Under the pieces are notes generated by a model that was not told the DNA's origin, made no database searches, and saw nothing but the letters and a program-made list of their open reading frames with translations. From Nocardia panacis (GTDB taxonomy: Bacteria > Actinomycetota > Actinomycetes > Mycobacteriales > Mycobacteriaceae), in contig NZ_QZFU01000016.1 of assembly GCF_003598715.1 (NCBI RefSeq), positions 806,001-870,000 on the forward strand: a stretch of 64,000 nucleotides of DNA, written 5' to 3'. Within the stretch, counting starts at the first letter, position 1. Each line of letters starts with the position of its first letter. The position numbers and the translations under genes are program-made. This document shows positions 1 to 7,464 of this stretch, one piece after another.

Positions 1-829
1 ATTTCGGGCGATGCAACCACATCACCGCGCTGTTGCGCGGGCGGGTGTTGCCGCCCGCGAAGGTGTGCCACGTGCGCGGCGTGCACTCGAACATGATGAG
101 CGAATTATCCAGCGGCGGCACCAGCAGCGGCTGCTGGGTGCCGTCGCCGATGTACTCGTAGAGCGCGGTCTCGCCGCCGTCGCCCTGCTGCCAGCCGGGA
201 TTGGCCAGATAGAACAGCACCGCGACCGCGCGCATCGTCTCGCGCGCGGGGACGCCGTCGGCACGTGCGCCGTTTTTGATGCCCACCGTGGCGTCGGACA
301 GGCGCACCTCGGCCGGACCGGGCGCCTCGCCGGGAAACCAGGCCGGGTTGAGGTCGTTGTGCGGCCAACCGTAGGGGCTGCCCGGCGGGTGGTGGTGCAG
401 GGAGCCGTCCATATCGCCGGTCGCCCGCACGCGCGCCACCCGCGCGATGAGGTCGTGCCATTCACGGGAGGTGAACAGGGCCAGGGGTCCGTCGCGCAGT
501 CCGGCCAGCGAGAAACCCTCGGCGCTGTAGTTCGCCGAGACCGGAACGAAGGCGTCGGCCCGCTCGCGCCGCAGTCGCGCGAATTCCTCGGCCATGCGGG
601 CGTAGAACTCCGGCACGAAGACATCGCGGGCGTAGACGTGCGGGAAGGGTTTGCTGCGGCGCACCCACCGCCGATGCGCGAACAGATTCGCGAACCACTG
701 CGGCACTGCCGCCGCTGTCGTCTCCTGCGCCGCCGCGATCTCCTGCGGCATGGCCGCTGTCATTTCCTGCGCGGCCGCCGCTGTCATTTCCTGCGGCGCC
801 GCCGCTGACGGCACCGAGTCCTCCGTCAC
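1..829 (-). CDS. 2OG-Fe(II) oxygenase (prolyl-hydroxylase-like), 3' end beyond the window
   Basis: The reverse strand reads from a GTG at 829 to the window edge without a stop, giving 276 codons; the C-terminus is missing. The protein has the layout of 2-oxoglutarate/Fe(II)-dependent oxygenases: an HxD iron motif in WPHNDL (about H157/D159), the GGETALY strand, a distal His in TWHTFAGG (about H255) and an Arg in NTRPRNSAV that would bind 2-oxoglutarate. By family it would hydroxylate a protein side chain or small molecule in the cytosol; the substrate is unknown. The first 45 residues are a degenerate Ala/Gln repeat, so the true start could be further downstream. It is transcribed divergently from the GntR gene. 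Family is fairly sure, substrate is not. Confidence 0.8.
   Translation of the reverse strand, partial: MTEDSVPSAAAPQEMTAAAAQEMTAAMPQEIAAAQETTAAAVPQWFANLFAHRRWVRRSKPFPHVYARDVFVPEFYARMAEEFARLRRERADAFVPVSANYSAEGFSLAGLRDGPLALFTSREWHDLIARVARVRATGDMDGSLHHHPPGSPYGWPHNDLNPAWFPGEAPGPAEVRLSDATVGIKNGARADGVPARETMRAVAVLFYLANPGWQQGDGGETALYEYIGDGTQQPLLVPPLDNSLIMFECTPRTWHTFAGGNTRPRNSAVMWLHRPK
718..805. repeat. Degenerate 24-bp tandem repeat in the oxygenase N-terminus
   Basis: About four imperfect copies of an 8-codon unit encode QEMTAAAA, QEMTAAMP, QEIAA and QETTAAAV near residues 13-43 of the oxygenase. The two best copies begin at 757 and 781. The unit is a multiple of three, so copy-number change would keep the frame. 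It probably forms a flexible or helical tail ahead of the catalytic domain. Confidence 0.6.
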
Positions 830-1237
830 CGTATCTCCCTCCCGGATGAGCTCCCCGCGATCCTATGCGGTTCGGGCGGGTGCGTATTTCCCACCCGAAG
901 ACGGGAAATCGTCTGAGACAGTTTGCTCCATCGATGCCGGACCGGCGCGGAGCCGGCCGACGTACACCACCGCGAGCGTCGAAGCGGACAACCTCGCACC
1001 ACCGCCCCGGCGCGCGGCGCGCCCGCCCGATATCGAGGGCGATTCATATCCGCTATGCATCATCGCCACCCGCGGATCGCCGTGCGCGCTAACCGGATTG
1101 CCGAGCAGCCCGGCGAGCCGAGGAATCGAGGCGTCATACTGTGGCATCGATTTCACTATCGCGCAGCCGCATTCACTCGCAGGCCCGAACTCGCCCGCGC
1201 CATCCGAATACCGGTGCGGCGCTATGGAATGACTCAG

Positions 1238-1255
1238 CTCACAGTTTGCTGTGAG
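1238..1255. promoter_or_regulatory. Candidate operator, perfect 7-bp inverted repeat
   Basis: CTCACAG-TTTG-CTGTGAG is a perfect inverted repeat in the roughly 500-bp gap between the divergent oxygenase and GntR genes, about 80 bp upstream of the GntR start. Its central 10-mer ACAGTTTGCT recurs at 918-927, nearer the oxygenase start. Two related sites in one divergent promoter would suit binding by the adjacent GntR protein. I saw no gene in the rest of 830-1335. Confidence 0.4.
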
Positions 1256-1335
1256 GCGACTGACTCCGCTGCGCCGCACCGACCGAGAGATTAGACTGTC
1301 TGGGACGTGAAATGCGCAGTGGGAAGGTGAATCTG

Positions 1336-2079
1336 ATGGGGTCCCAAACGGTGGTCGCCGATGTCGCCGACGAATTGGCGCGCCGGGTCGCCGTGGGGGA
1401 GTACCGGCCCGGCGACCTGATGCCATCGGTCCGCCAGGTCGCCGAGGAATTCGAGATGAACCGCGCTACAGCGCAATTGACGCTCGGCAGGCTGGAGTCC
1501 TACGGGTTCGTGGAGGCCAGGCGCGGCAAGGGTTTCACCATTCGCGATGTGCGCGAGGCGGGCGGAATCGACGTCTACCGGCATCTTTTCCGCTATTCGA
1601 TGCCGCGCCCCGAGCTGGCGGTCGAGATGTTCCGCGATATCGTCGAGGTCGAGCGCGGCATCGTGATGGCGGCGCTGCTCGCCTACACCAGGGGCGGATA
1701 CGGCGGCGCGGCCGAATTCAAGGCCGAGATCGATGAGCTCGAAGCCCTTGCCCGGCTGGAACATCCGAATCTGGCCGGTATGCTCGCCCGCGAACTCGGC
1801 ATGGTGCGCGCACTGCTGGGCAGGCTCGGCTGGAGTATGCAGCGCGCCATCCTCAACTCCATCGGCGCGATGGTGCTCGAGGTGCCCGAGGCGGTATCGG
1901 CCTACTTCGCGGGCGCGCCGGATCTGCACGTGCTGGTGTGGCGCGCGCTGGCCGCCGTGTGGGATGCGGGCAGCGGCCCATCCCCGACCCAACTGGCGCT
2001 GTTCGAGGATCTGTTCGGCAAGTACCACGCCAACGTGCTGGTCCGCTTCGCCGAGTTGCTCGGCGCGGACCGAAGCTGA
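1336..2079 (+). CDS. GntR/FadR-family transcriptional regulator
   Basis: The 247-residue protein has an N-terminal winged helix-turn-helix (about residues 8-65, with the GntR signature GEYRPGDLMPSVRQVAEEFEMNRATAQ) followed by an all-helical effector domain of FCD type (about 85-235). FadR-subfamily proteins usually repress genes for acid or lipid catabolism and release DNA when an organic acid binds. The ATG at 1336 is preferred over an ATG at 1312 because GGGAAGGTG lies 7 bases before it. It is divergent from the 2OG oxygenase, which is its likeliest target along with itself. The ligand cannot be told from sequence. Confidence 0.88.
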   Translation: MGSQTVVADVADELARRVAVGEYRPGDLMPSVRQVAEEFEMNRATAQLTLGRLESYGFVEARRGKGFTIRDVREAGGIDVYRHLFRYSMPRPELAVEMFRDIVEVERGIVMAALLAYTRGGYGGAAEFKAEIDELEALARLEHPNLAGMLARELGMVRALLGRLGWSMQRAILNSIGAMVLEVPEAVSAYFAGAPDLHVLVWRALAAVWDAGSGPSPTQLALFEDLFGKYHANVLVRFAELLGADRS

Positions 2080-2091
2080 AGCACCGGTGGG

Positions 2092-2111
2092 GGCGGCACT
2101 TTCGTGCCGCC
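2092..2111. terminator. Bidirectional hairpin between convergent genes
   Basis: GGCGGCAC-TTTC-GTGCCGCC is a perfect 8-bp stem with a 4-base loop, 12 bp after the GntR stop and 11 bp before the convergent small membrane gene's stop. There is no T-run, as is common in actinobacteria. Confidence 0.6.
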
Positions 2112-2122
2112 TCGCCTAGGGC

Positions 2123-2299
2123 CTAATGGTGCTGCACCGCCGCCGCGCCCGCGACGACCAGCGCCGCGATGATCAACAGGCCCATGGTGGCGACAATGAT
2201 GAGATTCCGGATCGGCGGCTGCTCGGCCTGTGCCAGGTCGGGACATGTTTCGGTCTCGTGCTCATCGCTCGCGCACTCCGGGTTAGTGCACGGATACAT
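2123..2299 (-). CDS. Small single-pass membrane protein with Cys-rich N-terminus
   Basis: The 58-residue product starts MYPCTNPECASDEHETETC and then has one membrane helix (about residues 30-53, NLIIVATMGLLIIAALVVAGAA) and a short basic end. Three cysteines in the first 20 residues could bind metal or form a disulfide. The start is set by GGGAGGT about 5 bases upstream; a longer reading from further upstream adds only low-complexity sequence. I do not recognise the family. It follows the nitronate monooxygenase gene on the same strand after about 120 bp. Confidence 0.6.
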   Translation of the reverse strand: MYPCTNPECASDEHETETCPDLAQAEQPPIRNLIIVATMGLLIIAALVVAGAAAVQHH

Positions 2300-2417
2300 C
2301 CTTACCTCCCAACCGGATTCGGATCCGGATCCGGGTCCGCACTCCGCGATGAGCGAGCCTAGCAATGCGGTCTGTGGGGCGGGTGCGCAACCACCGCCTA
2401 GACCGGGCCTGACGCTG

Positions 2418-3536
2418 TCAGCCGTTCAGTTTGCCGAGTCGATCGCAGGCCGCGACGTACTCCTCGACGAGCCGCGCCACCACCTCGGCGGAGCGCTCCA
2501 CCCGGTTGAGCAGCCCGACCACCTGGCCGACCGGATTGAAATTGACGTCCTTGGCGGCCTCCGGATAGCGATGGCCGCGCTTGACGCCATCGAGGGCGAC
2601 CATCATCTGCAGCGGCATGGGCAGTGGATCGGGAGTGTCGGCGCGCTCCCACGCATCGGTCCACTCATTGCGCAGCATGCGGCACGGCTTGCCGGTCCAG
2701 GAGCGGGAGCGAACGGTGTCGTGGCTGGTGGCGTCGAGATAGGTGCGCATCTGGGCGGGCGGCACATTGGCCTCCTCCACCGTCAACCACAGCGATCCGG
2801 TCCACGCGCCCTGCGCGCCCATGGCCAGCGCCGCCGCCACCTGACGACCATTGGCGATACCGCCCGCCGCCAGCACCGGCACTTCGCCCACCGCGTCGAC
2901 CACCTGCGGCCACAACACCAGCGAGGACACCTCGCCGCAGTGCCCGCCGCCCTCGGTGCCCTGGCACACCACGAAATCCAGTCCGGCGGCCTTGTGGTTG
3001 AGCGCGTGCTTCACCGAACCGCACAGCGCCCCGATAAGTCTGCCCGAATCCTGTACCTGTGCCACCACATCCGGCGGCGGCGTCCCCAGGGCGTTGGCCA
3101 CCAGCTTGGCCTTGGGGTGGCGCAGGATCGCCGCGAGCTGCGGGGCCGCGGTGGTGGCGGTCCAGCCGAGCAGTTCGCTGTGGTGCTCGCCGTCGGGCAA
3201 CTGCGGGACGCCGTGCTCGGTCAGCAGCTTTTCGGCGAAGTCCCGGTGACCTTGCGGAACCAGTTGCGCGAGTTCGGCTTCCAGTTCCTGCGGGGTGAGC
3301 CCGTCCATGCCCTGGCCCTCATATTTGGACGGAATGACCAGGTCGACGCCGTACACCCCGTGCACGTGCGCGTCCAGCCAGGCCAGCTCCACCTCGAGTT
3401 CCTCGGCGCTGAATCCGACCGCCCCGAGGACGCCGAGGCCGCCCGCATTGCTGACCGCGGCCGCCACGTCGCGGCAGTGCGTGAAGGCGAAGAGGGGGAA
3501 TTCGATTCCCAGCCGCTCGCAGATCTCGGTTCGCAT
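2418..3536 (-). CDS. Nitronate monooxygenase family flavoprotein
   Basis: The 372-residue FMN-dependent TIM-barrel enzyme matches the nitronate monooxygenase / 2-nitropropane dioxygenase family, which oxidises alkyl nitronates such as propionate-3-nitronate to carbonyl compounds. The QGTEGGGHCGEV segment (about 193-203) contains the His of the family's catalytic GGH motif, and LAAGGIANGRQVAAALAMGA (about 222-241) is the FMN-phosphate loop. The N-terminus (ICERLGIEFPLFAF...AAAVSNAGGLGVLG) is typical. Length is normal. A KstR-like palindrome lies about 125 bp upstream, so it may have its own promoter although it lies downstream of the acyl-CoA synthetase group. The physiological substrate is unknown, and a role as an enoyl reductase-like flavoprotein is possible. 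Confidence 0.88.
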   Translation of the reverse strand: MRTEICERLGIEFPLFAFTHCRDVAAAVSNAGGLGVLGAVGFSAEELEVELAWLDAHVHGVYGVDLVIPSKYEGQGMDGLTPQELEAELAQLVPQGHRDFAEKLLTEHGVPQLPDGEHHSELLGWTATTAAPQLAAILRHPKAKLVANALGTPPPDVVAQVQDSGRLIGALCGSVKHALNHKAAGLDFVVCQGTEGGGHCGEVSSLVLWPQVVDAVGEVPVLAAGGIANGRQVAAALAMGAQGAWTGSLWLTVEEANVPPAQMRTYLDATSHDTVRSRSWTGKPCRMLRNEWTDAWERADTPDPLPMPLQMMVALDGVKRGHRYPEAAKDVNFNPVGQVVGLLNRVERSAEVVARLVEEYVAACDRLGKLNG

Positions 3537-3661
3537 CGGTGCGGACCTCCCTGGCCCTAGAACTCGTTACAGAATCATGCCCGTCGATCCCGTCGCGTTC
3601 CACCGCTTATCGCCATATACCTCTGCAATGGAACGGTCCGGGTCGACTCGATCACTTCAAC

Positions 3662-3675
3662 AGTAACACGTTCTA
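3662..3675. promoter_or_regulatory. KstR-like operator half-palindrome
   Basis: AGTAACACGTTCTA matches seven of the eight fixed bases of the KstR consensus TNNAACNNGTTNNA. It lies in an AT-richer gap upstream of the nitronate monooxygenase gene. KstR represses sterol and lipid catabolism genes in mycobacteria and rhodococci. The match is read by eye and one short site can occur by chance. Confidence 0.35.
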
Positions 3676-3711
3676 TTTTCCCGGGAGGGTTGTCGAATCG
3701 ACGCCGTCGAA

Positions 3712-4326
3712 TCAACCGGTGCGGGTGCCGCGAATCAGCTCGAGCACCGCGGCGGCGGTGCGGCATCCCGCCGTCACGAGCTCCAGATTCGCCAACGAGG
3801 TTCGATGCGCCTCCGGTGTCATGGCGGTGACGCAGTCCGCCACCGGATGCACCTGGAACCCGAGATCGGTCGCGTGTCTGGCGGTTTGCTCGACCGCCAG
3901 ATTGGTGGCGACACCGGTGAGGAAGAGGGTGCCGATACCCCGCTCGGTCAACCAGCCCGGCAGACGACTGCCCGCGAGCGCGGACAGTTTCTGGGTATCG
4001 AAGATCTCGCGCGCCTGACCCGTCATCTCCGGAATCAGCTGGCTGCCGGGCGCATTGGGCCGGAACTCGGTCTGCGCCGCGCCGATCGAGCGCATGATCC
4101 CGGTATTGCGCACCAGTTCGCCCTCGCCGATGGGCACGATGAACCGGGTGAAGACCACCGGCACCTCGCGTTCGCGCGCGGCCCGGTGGAAGGCGGACGC
4201 CCGCGCCACCACGCCGCTGCGCGCCACCGGATCGCCGAGCATCGGCCCGAAGAATCCCTCCGGGCGAACCATATTCACCTGCCAGTGCACGGCGAGGACC
4301 GCGGCGCGAATTCGTCGGCTCGCCAT
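3712..4326 (-). CDS. Isochorismatase-like protein lacking catalytic Asp and Cys
   Basis: The 204-residue protein has the fold signature of cysteine hydrolases in the isochorismatase superfamily (AVLAVHWQVNMV, FDTQKLSALAG, LTGVATNLAVEQTARHATDLGF). Members normally use Asp, Lys and Cys. Here the first-motif Asp is His14, Lys113 is kept, and the Cys position is Ala144. True isochorismatases (EntB, PhzD) also lack the Cys but keep the Asp, so this pattern suits neither subgroup. It may be a pseudoenzyme or use other chemistry. It starts 28 bp after the acyl-CoA synthetase stop and is probably co-transcribed with it. Confidence 0.8.
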   Translation of the reverse strand: MASRRIRAAVLAVHWQVNMVRPEGFFGPMLGDPVARSGVVARASAFHRAAREREVPVVFTRFIVPIGEGELVRNTGIMRSIGAAQTEFRPNAPGSQLIPEMTGQAREIFDTQKLSALAGSRLPGWLTERGIGTLFLTGVATNLAVEQTARHATDLGFQVHPVADCVTAMTPEAHRTSLANLELVTAGCRTAAAVLELIRGTRTG

Positions 4327-4354
4327 GAGCCGACGATACCGCGCCCGAGCGCGC

Positions 4355-5926
4355 TCAGGAGGAATAATCCTTGCGCAGTTGGACTTTCACCACCTTGCCG
4401 CTGGCATTGCGCGGCAGCTCCGCCACCAGCACCAGATCCTTCGGATGCTTGTAGCGGGCCAGATTCTCGTTGAGGAACGGCGTCAATTCCGGCAGGGTGA
4501 GCGGATTGTCGGGATCGGCGAGGGCGACCACCGCCACCGGCACCTCACCCCATTTCTCGTGGGCGCGACCGATCACGGCGGCCTCCCTGATCTTCGGGTG
4601 GGCGAAGAGCACATTCTCCACCTCGGCGCAGTAGATGTTCTCGCCGCCGGAGATGATCATGTCCTTCTTGCGGTCCACCACCCAGAGGAAGCCCTCCGCG
4701 TCCTGGCGCACCAGGTCGCCGGAGTGGAACCAGCCGCCCGCGAACGCCTCCGCGGTGGCCTGCGGCTTGTTCCAGTAGCCCGCCATGAGAGTCGGCCCGC
4801 GGTAGACGATTTCGCCGATCTCGCCGGGGGCGACATCACGCATTTCGTCATCGACGATGCGCGCCGCGATGGTGGGGATGGGCTTGCCGACCGAACCGAG
4901 TTTGCGCAGCGCGTCCTTGCCCTCCAGCACACAGGTGACCGGCGACATCTCCGTCTGCCCGAAGACTGCGACGTTCACCGCGTTCGGGAAGCATTCCGCC
5001 ATGGCGCGCAGCACCGTCTCCGAGGCGGGGGCCGCGCCCCAACTCAGCACGCGCAGTGCGAGATCGCGCTGTTTGACCGTCGGATGGTCGCAGATGAGCT
5101 GCCACTGCGCGGGCACACAGAAGGCCGAGCTGGCGCGCTCGCGCTCCAGCGCGTCCAGATACTCGCCCGCGTCGAACGCGCCGAGCGGATGCAGCACCGT
5201 CTTCGCGCCGAGCAGGAAAGCCGGAGCGAGACTGCCCAATCCGGCGATGTGGAACAGCGGTGAGGCACACAGGCCGATGCCGTCCTGATCCATCTGCAGG
5301 GCTCGAATACAGGTCAGCGCTTGGGCATTCATATTCGCATGCGACAGCACCGCGCCCTTGGGACTGCCCGTGGTGCCGGAGGTGTACATCACCAGCGACG
5401 GCGTGTCCTCCGGGATATCCAGCGGCGCATGCGGTTCCCCGCCCTCGGCGAGGGCCTCCTCGAAGCCGAGCATGCCGTCCCCACTCGGCCCGCCGATCAC
5501 GAAACACGACGTCAACTCGGGCCTTTCGGCGCGAACCGCCGCTGCGAGCGGACGCAGCGCCGTATCGGTGACGATCGCCCGCGCGCCACTGTCGGCCGCG
5601 ATATAGGCGACCTCGGGCGGGGTAAGCCGGAAATTCACCGGGACCGCGAGCGCGCCGAGGGCATTGATGCCGAAGATGGCCTCCAGGTACTCCGGATGGT
5701 TCAGCGCCAGGATGAGCACCCGGTCGCCGAAGCCGACACCGCGGCGGGCCAGCGCGTCGGCGAAACGCTGCGACCGCTCGTGCAACTGCCGCCACGTGGT
5801 GTCCACACCGCGAAAACGCAGCGCGACCGCGTCGGGGCGCATGGTCGCGTGGGTGGCGATCTGGTTGTTCCAGTGGTTGCGCCGCGATCGGATCGGCTCC
5901 TCGAAGGCCTGGGCGGGAACGGTCAT
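4355..5926 (-). CDS. Acyl-CoA synthetase (FadD-like AMP-forming ligase)
   Basis: The 523-residue protein is an ANL-superfamily adenylating enzyme that would convert a fatty or other carboxylic acid plus ATP and CoA into acyl-CoA. Visible motifs are the P-loop-like YTSGTTGSPKGAVLSH (about 180-195), FGQTEMSP (about 320), YRGPTLMAGYWNKPQAT, the hinge and ribose-binding SGDLVRQDAEGFLWVVDRKKD (about 400-425) and the C-terminal catalytic Lys in RNASGKVVK (about 510). The ATG at 5926 has GAGAGGAG six bases upstream; an upstream ATG adds 20 residues without a ribosome site. It is followed closely by the isochorismatase-like gene. Chain-length specificity cannot be read. Confidence 0.9.
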   Translation of the reverse strand: MTVPAQAFEEPIRSRRNHWNNQIATHATMRPDAVALRFRGVDTTWRQLHERSQRFADALARRGVGFGDRVLILALNHPEYLEAIFGINALGALAVPVNFRLTPPEVAYIAADSGARAIVTDTALRPLAAAVRAERPELTSCFVIGGPSGDGMLGFEEALAEGGEPHAPLDIPEDTPSLVMYTSGTTGSPKGAVLSHANMNAQALTCIRALQMDQDGIGLCASPLFHIAGLGSLAPAFLLGAKTVLHPLGAFDAGEYLDALERERASSAFCVPAQWQLICDHPTVKQRDLALRVLSWGAAPASETVLRAMAECFPNAVNVAVFGQTEMSPVTCVLEGKDALRKLGSVGKPIPTIAARIVDDEMRDVAPGEIGEIVYRGPTLMAGYWNKPQATAEAFAGGWFHSGDLVRQDAEGFLWVVDRKKDMIISGGENIYCAEVENVLFAHPKIREAAVIGRAHEKWGEVPVAVVALADPDNPLTLPELTPFLNENLARYKHPKDLVLVAELPRNASGKVVKVQLRKDYSS

Positions 5927-6118
5927 TCCGGACTCCTCTCGGACCGCCCGCCACCCGGACGGGTCGGCCTGGCAGCAGACTAGCAATTAACTTAATCCGC
6001 CATCAAAGGATTCTGGATTATCGTTCCAACGCCAAGGTGCCACTCAGACCTGCGACTTTTCTGGACATACCGATTGGTCCTATGCGAATAGCGACTCACT
6101 TAGTCGGTGCAGGACACG

Positions 6119-7096
6119 TTACGTCAGTGACTTTCGCGCCCGCGCCGCCACCGCACTGTAATCGTGACCCGCGATGACCTCGATAGCACCCGGCAGCGCG
6201 TGCAGGCGATGGATCGTGGCGAAGGTGGCGACGCGGTCCGCGTCGAACAGCTCGCCCGGCATCGGGGCCTTCTCGCGCAGCATCTCGATCTGAAGCCGAT
6301 TCCACACCGCGTCGCCCGCGAGCAGCACCCGTGAACCGTCGTCCACCGCGAGCAGGACCCCGAGACTGCCCGGAGTGTGCCCGGCCAGGTCGACCAGCAC
6401 GACCGCGCCGTCACCGAACAGATCGAGGCTGCGCGGGAAGCTCAGCACCGGGATGTCCTCCAGGGTGAACCTGTCGAAGGCGCGCCCCCGTAGCGGGCCG
6501 CGCGCCACGCCGATCGGCGGGTGCTGACCGCCCAGCGCCCATTGGTATTCCGCCTCGGGCAGCCGCACCGGGATGGACGCGGGCAGTTCCAGCAGACCGG
6601 AGACATGGTCCCAGTGCAGATGGGTAGGCAGTACGAAATCAATACTGTCGAGCGGGATCTCGCGCGCGGCCAGCGCATCGGCCAGACCGAGCACCGGCTT
6701 CTCCGGAGCGACCAGCAGCGGGATCGGGAACGGTAGCTCGGGCAGCACCCGCTCGTGCACGCCGGAGCACAGCGCCGGGTCGACCAGGATGCGCGCGCTC
6801 GGATGATCGATAACGAAGGCCGACATGGTCATTCGTAGTTCGCGCAGACTGCGCGCACCCTCGGCGACAATGGTGGTCGGCGCGGACATCGACGCCTGGG
6901 CGAGCACCGTCAAGCGGACCGAATTCGTGGCCGCCGGAGCGGGTTTCACCTCGATAGCGGCGAGCAGCGCGGCATCGGGGCGGCGCGGACGCAGCAGTCG
7001 GGGCGGCGTCGCGGCCAGGGCCGTGCAGCAGCGCAGCACCGTGGGCCAGGTGGGGGTCCGGTCGTGGCGGGTATTGCTCGGCGCGGATTCGGGCAC
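6119..7096 (-). CDS. MBL-fold metallo-hydrolase
   Basis: The 325-residue protein carries the full metallo-beta-lactamase-fold zinc set: THLHWDH (H159, H161, D163, H164), LAGHTPGS (H240), LAGDAVW (D262) and IAGHDY (H311). This pattern is shared by glyoxalase II, AHL lactonases and related esterases; the overall layout resembles lactonase-like hydrolases. The first 55 residues are an Arg/Leu-rich extension starting from a GTG, and a shorter start at Met70 is possible. It is divergent from the PKS-like unit and 192 bp ahead of the acyl-CoA synthetase gene on the same strand. The substrate is unknown, but a lactone or thioester would fit the neighbours. Confidence 0.85.
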   Translation of the reverse strand: MPESAPSNTRHDRTPTWPTVLRCCTALAATPPRLLRPRRPDAALLAAIEVKPAPAATNSVRLTVLAQASMSAPTTIVAEGARSLRELRMTMSAFVIDHPSARILVDPALCSGVHERVLPELPFPIPLLVAPEKPVLGLADALAAREIPLDSIDFVLPTHLHWDHVSGLLELPASIPVRLPEAEYQWALGGQHPPIGVARGPLRGRAFDRFTLEDIPVLSFPRSLDLFGDGAVVLVDLAGHTPGSLGVLLAVDDGSRVLLAGDAVWNRLQIEMLREKAPMPGELFDADRVATFATIHRLHALPGAIEVIAGHDYSAVAARARKSLT

Positions 7097-7266
7097 CCGC
7101 CCACGGTACGCGCAGGCCCGCGCCGCCGGTCGACAACGCGGTAGCCGACAGACAGCGGAAGGGCTGCGCGACTCCGCACTCCCTACCCCTGAATCTCAGG
7201 CATAATCGCGGACGTCCCTTGCACGGCGGCGACTACTGCCCGGATCCGGGTAGGGAGGGTGGCGCG

Positions 7267-7464
7267 ATGCGAACCGAACCCGTTGACACCGATATTCCCG
7301 CAACTGTCGAGCTATTCCGCAGCGCCCCTTGGGGTGACCCGCGCGACAGCCATACGGTGCGCCAATTATCCTGGTGTACCGTGCCTTTCGCAGTTGAGCC
7401 GAGCCGCGACACGCTATCCGGCAGCACCGTCCCCGCACCGATCGAGCACCGCGCGATGCGATGA
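7267..7464 (+). CDS. Possible 65-residue upstream ORF coupled to the PKS-like gene
   Basis: An ATG at 7267 follows GGGAGGGTGG and opens a 65-codon frame whose TGA overlaps the PKS-like ATG (ATGA, 7461-7464). The PKS-like gene has no clear ribosome site of its own, so this arrangement would let it be translated by coupling. The product (MRTEPVDTDIPATVELFRSA...) resembles nothing I know. Third-position GC looks lower than in neighbours, so this could be a leader ORF rather than a functional protein. Confidence 0.4.
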   Translation: MRTEPVDTDIPATVELFRSAPWGDPRDSHTVRQLSWCTVPFAVEPSRDTLSGSTVPAPIEHRAMR

